This document shows, piece by piece, positions 6,211 through 9,381 of a stretch of DNA of 9,381 nucleotides. Position numbers and translations under genes: made by a program. Origin of the DNA: Actinomycetospora sp. (lineage in GTDB: Bacteria; Actinomycetota; Actinomycetes; Mycobacteriales; Pseudonocardiaceae). Where the stretch lies: assembly GCA_025925615.1 (NCBI GenBank), contig JAICLN010000150.1:1-9381 (forward strand), given 5' to 3'. The notes beneath the pieces were generated by a model. That model had not been told where the DNA came from. It was given only the letters and a program-made list of their open reading frames with translations, and searched no databases. Each line of letters begins with the position of its first letter. Position 1 is the stretch's first letter.

Positions 6211-7089
6211 CTAGTACTTGCGGTAGGCGGTGAACCGGCCGCGGCGGCTGAGCAGCTCCAACGGCTGGTCGAACGCCTCGGACAGGTTCTCCGAGCTCAT
6301 GACGTCGTCCAGGAGGCCCTGGGCGACGATCCGGCCCTCGCGCAGCAGCATGCCGTGGGTGAAGCCCGGAGGGATCTCCTCGACGTGGTGGGTGACCATC
6401 ACCATGGTCGGCCCGTCCGGGTCGGCGGCGAGCGCCGTCAGCCCGGCCACCAGGTCCTCCCGGCCGCCGAGGTCGAGGCCGGTGGCGGGCTCGTCGAGCA
6501 GCAGCAGCTCGGGGTCGGTCATCAGCGCGCGGGCGAGCAGCGTGCGCTGGCGCTCCCCGGAGGAGAGCGTGCCGTACTCGCGGTCGATGAGCTGGTGCGC
6601 GCCGAGGACCTCGAGCATTGCCTCCGCCCGCTCCTCGTCGATCTCGTCGTAGGACTCGTTCCAGGTCCCGACGACGCCGTAGCCCGCGCTGCGGACGACG
6701 TCGCGCACGGTCTCGTCGGCGGGCACCCGGCCCGCGAGGCTCGCCGACGCGAGCCCGATGCGTTCGCGCAGGTCGAAGACGTTGACGCGGCCCATCCGCT
6801 CGCCGAGCAGGTCGACGGTGCCGGTGGTCGCGTGCATCTCGGACGCGGCGAGGCGCAGCAGCGTCGTCTTCCCGGCGCCGTTGGGGCCGATCACGACCCA
6901 GCGCTCGTCGAGCTCGACCGACCACGTGATGTCGGCGAGCAGGGTGTTGCCCCCGCGGCGCACCGAGACGTCGCGCATCCGGACGATCTCGTCGGCGTGG
7001 GGGCGGTCGCCGGCCGGGTTCGCGGCGGCCGGCAGGGGCGTCGGGGCGAACTCGGGGTGCTCGGTCGGCACCGGACGGGGGGCGCTCAC
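6211..7089 (-). CDS. Stand-alone ABC-type ATPase subunit
   Basis: This is a single nucleotide-binding domain of 292 residues. Walker A is GPNGAGKTT (68-76), the signature motif is LSSGERQ (175-181), Walker B is LLLLDE (195-200) followed by PATGLD, and the switch His is in VTHH (232-235). All ATP hydrolysis motifs are intact. At the usual Q-loop position the sequence reads GLASASLAG (112-120) with no Gln, which may mean altered coupling to a membrane partner. No permease or binding protein gene is in the window, so it may partner elsewhere or act as a soluble ATPase, as in ModF-like proteins with this general layout. The first 33 residues are Pro/Ala-rich and probably disordered. The GTG at 7089 is chosen because GGAGAGGA lies 7 nt upstream; the open frame continues to 7386 but enters the divergent glgX gene. 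Transported substrate, if any, is unknown. Confidence 0.88.
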   Translation of the reverse strand: MSAPRPVPTEHPEFAPTPLPAAANPAGDRPHADEIVRMRDVSVRRGGNTLLADITWSVELDERWVVIGPNGAGKTTLLRLAASEMHATTGTVDLLGERMGRVNVFDLRERIGLASASLAGRVPADETVRDVVRSAGYGVVGTWNESYDEIDEERAEAMLEVLGAHQLIDREYGTLSSGERQRTLLARALMTDPELLLLDEPATGLDLGGREDLVAGLTALAADPDGPTMVMVTHHVEEIPPGFTHGMLLREGRIVAQGLLDDVMSSENLSEAFDQPLELLSRRGRFTAYRKY

Positions 7090-7162
7090 GTGGCCATCCT
7101 CTCCGATTCGGTTCGACGCGCACCGTGTGGGCCGGGGTCCGGATCCGGCACGATCGATCGTC
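7090..7162. promoter_or_regulatory. Divergent intergenic region between the ABC ATPase gene and glgX
   Basis: These 73 bp must hold start signals for both divergent genes unless the promoters lie within coding sequence. I find no clear -35/-10 pair for either direction. Two perfect 10-bp palindromes, CCGGATCCGG (7139-7148) and CGATCGATCG (7151-7160), sit 2 nt apart directly before the glgX ATG and could be an operator, although short GC-rich palindromes also arise by chance. Confidence 0.35.
7097..7104 (-). promoter_or_regulatory. Ribosome-binding site of the ABC ATPase gene
   Basis: The minus strand reads GGAGAGGA, 7 nt before the GTG at 7089. It supports the 292-residue start and rejects the longer reading that would run into glgX. 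Confidence 0.65.
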
Positions 7163-9238
7163 ATGCGCCCCACCAGCCAGGGGACCGTCGATGTCACGGC
7201 GGCCCTCCCGACCGTCACGCCCTCCGGCGCGACCCTCGACGACGCGGGTGTCCTCGCCGTCGCGGTCCCCGCCACGGCCACCGCGGAGGCCGTGGAGCTC
7301 TGCCTGCTCGACGAGGGATCCGAGCGGCGGATCGGGCTCGCGCGGGACCCCGCGGACGGCCTGTGGCGGGGCTCGGTCCCCGGCATCGCCGCCGGTCAGG
7401 CCTACGGCGTGCGCGTGCACGGGCCCTGGTCACCGCGGACCGGGGTGCGCACCGACCCGGCCAAGCTGCTGGTCGACCCGTGGGCCCGTGGCGTCGGTGG
7501 GCGGTTCACCCGTCTGGACGCCGCACTGGCCCACGACGGCGACGATCCCTTCGGTCCCCGCTCGGACGTCGACTCGGCCGGGTCGGTGCCGTTCGGGGTC
7601 GTGACGGCGCCGCTGCCGCCCGCCCCGACGGCACGCCCGCGGGTGCCGTGGCCGGACACCGTCCTCTACGAGACGCACGTGCGCGATCTCACGATGCGCC
7701 ACCCCGAGGTGCCCGCCGAGCTGCGCGGGACCTACGGCGGCGTGGCGCACCCCGCCGTCGTCGAGCACCTGCGCCGCCTCGGCGTCACGTCCGTCGAGCT
7801 GCTGCCGGTCTTCGCGAACGCTCCCGAGCCCTCACTGATGACCCGCGGGGCCCGCAACCACTGGGGCTACTCCACGCTGGCCTACCTCGCCCCGGAGCCG
7901 CGCTACGCCGCCGTCCCCGGGCAGGAGACGGCCGAGTTCCGCGCGATGGTCGACGCGCTGCACGCCGCAGGGCTCGAGGTCGTGCTCGACGTGGTGTTCA
8001 ACCACACCTGCGAGGGCGGGGTCGGCGGGCCGTCACTGTCGTGGCGCGGACTCGACGCGCCGTCGTGGTACCAGCTCTCGGCCGACGGCCGCGACGTCGA
8101 CCTCACCGGCTGCGGCAACACCCTCGACGCCGGGTCGCCGCTGGTCCGCGCGCTGGTCCTGGACTGCCTGCGGCACTGGGTCACGACGATGGGTGTGGAC
8201 GGCTTCCGCTTCGACCTCGCCTCGACCATGGGCCGGCCCGGCGGGTCGGGGTTCTCGCCGGGGGGGCCGTTGCTGGCCGAGATCGCCGCGGACCCGGTGC
8301 TCTCGGGCGTGAAGCTGATCGCCGAGCCGTGGGACGCGACCGGCGAGGGCTACCAGGTGGGCGGGTTCGGGCCGGCCTGGGCGGAGTGGAACGGGCGCTA
8401 CCGCGACGGGGTGCGCGACTTCTGGCGCGGCCACGGGCCGGTCTCGGAGATCGTCACCCGGTTCGCGGGCTCGTCGGACCTCTACTGGCCGGCGCGGACG
8501 CCCGCCGCGTCGGTGAACTTCGTGACCGCGCACGACGGGTTCACCCTGCGCGACCTCGTCTCCTACGACCACAAGCACAACGAGGCCCACGGCGAGGGCA
8601 ACCGCGACGGGACCGACGACAACCGCTCGTGGAACAGCGGCGTCGAGGGGCCGTCGTCCGATCCCGCCGTGGTGGACCTGCGCGCCCGGCGGCTGCGCAA
8701 CCTGCTCGCGACGCTCGGGCTCTCCGCCGGCACCCCGATGCTGCTCGGGGGCGACGAGCTGGGCCACACCCAGCACGGCGACAACAACGCGTACTGCATG
8801 GACGACGAGACGTCGTGGCGGTCATGGTCGGACACGTCGACGGTGCCGTTCGTGGAGCGGGTGTTCGCGCTGCGCCGGTCGGTGCCCGAGCTGCGCCGCG
8901 ACGACTTCTACTACGGCCACTCCGACCTGCCGGCCGGCGAGGTGCCCGACATCGTCTGGCTCTCCGAGACCTCCCGCGAGCTGGGCGCCGAGGACTGGGC
9001 GCACCACCGCGAGACGCTGGTGGTGCGGGTCCGGTCGGCCTCGTCGCTGCTGCTCGTGCTGCACGCGGGCGCCGGGGACGTCGACATCGAGCTCCCCGCG
9101 TGGCTCGGCGACACCGCCTGGACCCCCGAGCTCACCTCGGGCACCCCGGACGGCGTCCCGACCTCCGTCGACCCGTTGCCCGCGGGTGCCTCCGTGACCG
9201 TCCCGCCCCACACGTTCCTGGTGTTCCGCTCGACATAG
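7163..9238 (+). CDS. glgX: Glycogen debranching enzyme, GlgX/isoamylase type (GH13)
   Basis: This 691-residue protein cleaves alpha-1,6 branch points in glycogen or limit dextrins. The N-terminal CBM48-like domain (about 10-150) has VELCLLDEGSERRI, YGVRVHGPW and DPAKLLVDPWARG, all typical of GlgX. The GH13 barrel starts at VLYETHVRDLT and includes ARNHWGYSTLAYLAPEPRYA, VVLDVVFNHT and TGCGNTLDAG. The catalytic residues are D351 in GFRFDLAS (nucleophile), E388 in IAEPWD (acid/base) and D458 in TAHDGFTLRDL (transition-state Asp). DHKHNEAHGEGNRDG and LLGGDELGHTQHGDNNAYC are further family signatures. The length fits, and a C-terminal beta domain follows from about 590. The ATG at 7163 is the best start by family alignment but lacks a Shine-Dalgarno sequence, so translation may be leaderless or start at the in-frame GTG at 7127. 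No other glycogen gene is nearby; it ends in a stem-loop at 9267-9309. Confidence 0.92.
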   Translation: MRPTSQGTVDVTAALPTVTPSGATLDDAGVLAVAVPATATAEAVELCLLDEGSERRIGLARDPADGLWRGSVPGIAAGQAYGVRVHGPWSPRTGVRTDPAKLLVDPWARGVGGRFTRLDAALAHDGDDPFGPRSDVDSAGSVPFGVVTAPLPPAPTARPRVPWPDTVLYETHVRDLTMRHPEVPAELRGTYGGVAHPAVVEHLRRLGVTSVELLPVFANAPEPSLMTRGARNHWGYSTLAYLAPEPRYAAVPGQETAEFRAMVDALHAAGLEVVLDVVFNHTCEGGVGGPSLSWRGLDAPSWYQLSADGRDVDLTGCGNTLDAGSPLVRALVLDCLRHWVTTMGVDGFRFDLASTMGRPGGSGFSPGGPLLAEIAADPVLSGVKLIAEPWDATGEGYQVGGFGPAWAEWNGRYRDGVRDFWRGHGPVSEIVTRFAGSSDLYWPARTPAASVNFVTAHDGFTLRDLVSYDHKHNEAHGEGNRDGTDDNRSWNSGVEGPSSDPAVVDLRARRLRNLLATLGLSAGTPMLLGGDELGHTQHGDNNAYCMDDETSWRSWSDTSTVPFVERVFALRRSVPELRRDDFYYGHSDLPAGEVPDIVWLSETSRELGAEDWAHHRETLVVRVRSASSLLLVLHAGAGDVDIELPAWLGDTAWTPELTSGTPDGVPTSVDPLPAGASVTVPPHTFLVFRST

Positions 9239-9266
9239 CCGGGCCGCCCAGCGCCTTGATCGACTT

Positions 9267-9309
9267 CCGGGTGGTGGAGTGCTCGCTCAACGATCACTCC
9301 GCCGCCGGG
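9267..9309. terminator. Symmetric 43-nt stem-loop between convergent genes, probable bidirectional terminator
   Basis: Arms 9267-9285 and 9291-9309 pair over 19 positions around the 5-nt loop CTCAA. Two positions mismatch and two are wobble pairs in plus-strand RNA (C-A mismatches in minus-strand RNA). The structure starts 28 nt after the glgX stop and ends 1 nt before the stop codon of the convergent gene. Its location suits termination of both genes. No U tract follows on either side, which is common for actinobacterial terminators but lowers certainty. A REP-like palindrome is an alternative. Confidence 0.6.
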
Positions 9310-9310
9310 A

Positions 9311-9381
9311 TCACGATCTTGCTTCCAGGACCCGCCGCAGGGTGTCCAGGAAGACCTGCGGGTTCTCGGTGAGCTCGTACC
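9311..9381 (-). CDS. C-terminal end of an unidentified gene entering from the right edge
   Basis: The minus strand is open from the edge to TGA at 9311-9313 and gives 22 residues ending in ENPQVFLDTLRRVLEARS. The amphipathic helix after an E-x-P turn resembles the end of many enzymes, including alpha/beta hydrolases, but this is too little to assign a family. Its composition, the position of its stop just beside the stem-loop at 9267-9309, and its orientation convergent to glgX support a real gene end over chance. Confidence 0.5.
   Translation of the reverse strand, partial: YELTENPQVFLDTLRRVLEARS

Noticed and set aside
6121..9372. A 1083-codon open frame on the plus strand, and other very long open frames such as 1187-3043 and 993-2378.
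   Set aside because: They are Arg/Gly/Pro/Ala-rich shadows of real genes, a normal effect of very high GC content. The true genes show family motifs in another frame or on the other strand.
1..9381. CRISPR array, tRNA genes, transposase, prophage or defence system.
   Set aside because: Reading both strands found no regular spaced repeats, no tRNA-like arms and no matching protein families. All coding space is explained by metabolic, transport and methyltransferase genes.

Overview
The window is about 9.4 kb of very GC-rich DNA. Its strong G/C third-position bias, frequent GTG starts, GGAGG-type ribosome-binding sites and gene content point to a high-GC actinobacterium. A Pseudonocardia-like member of the Pseudonocardiales is my best guess, by inference only. 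The genes are ordinary chromosomal metabolic and housekeeping types. I see no tRNA or rRNA gene, CRISPR array, transposase, phage gene or recognisable defence gene, and no gene-free stretch longer than 300 bases.

Layout, left to right. (1) Positions 1-1281, plus strand: the end of a PfkB-family sugar or nucleoside kinase, followed 4 nt later by a nucleoside hydrolase with all expected catalytic residues. This is a likely nucleoside-salvage pair in which the hydrolase releases ribose and the kinase could phosphorylate it. (2) 1256-2920, minus: a 14-helix DHA2-type MFS exporter that overlaps the hydrolase tail to tail by 26 bp. (3) 3088-4299, minus: a SAM-dependent methyltransferase with a THUMP-like C-terminal region. 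(4) 4374-6100, minus: an enoyl-CoA hydratase followed after 2 nt by a class I methyltransferase, almost certainly one transcript. (5) 6211-7089, minus: a stand-alone ABC ATPase. (6) 7163-9238, plus: a GlgX-type glycogen debranching enzyme, divergent from the ABC gene. (7) 9311-9381, minus: the last 22 codons of a gene that enters from the right edge.

The most unusual content is not a gene. A short repeat (37 bp with one mismatch, about 48 bp with a weaker flank) occurs twice in inverted orientation around the THUMP-like methyltransferase. One copy (4315-4362) lies just upstream of that gene. The other (3680-3727) lies inside its coding sequence, is read in frame, and has codons less GC-rich than its surroundings. 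This looks like a small dispersed element able to insert into genes without breaking the frame. Two other strikingly symmetric structures fill intergenic gaps: an 80-nt hairpin between the ABC gene and the hydratase (6123-6202), and a 43-nt stem-loop between glgX and the convergent right-edge gene (9267-9309).
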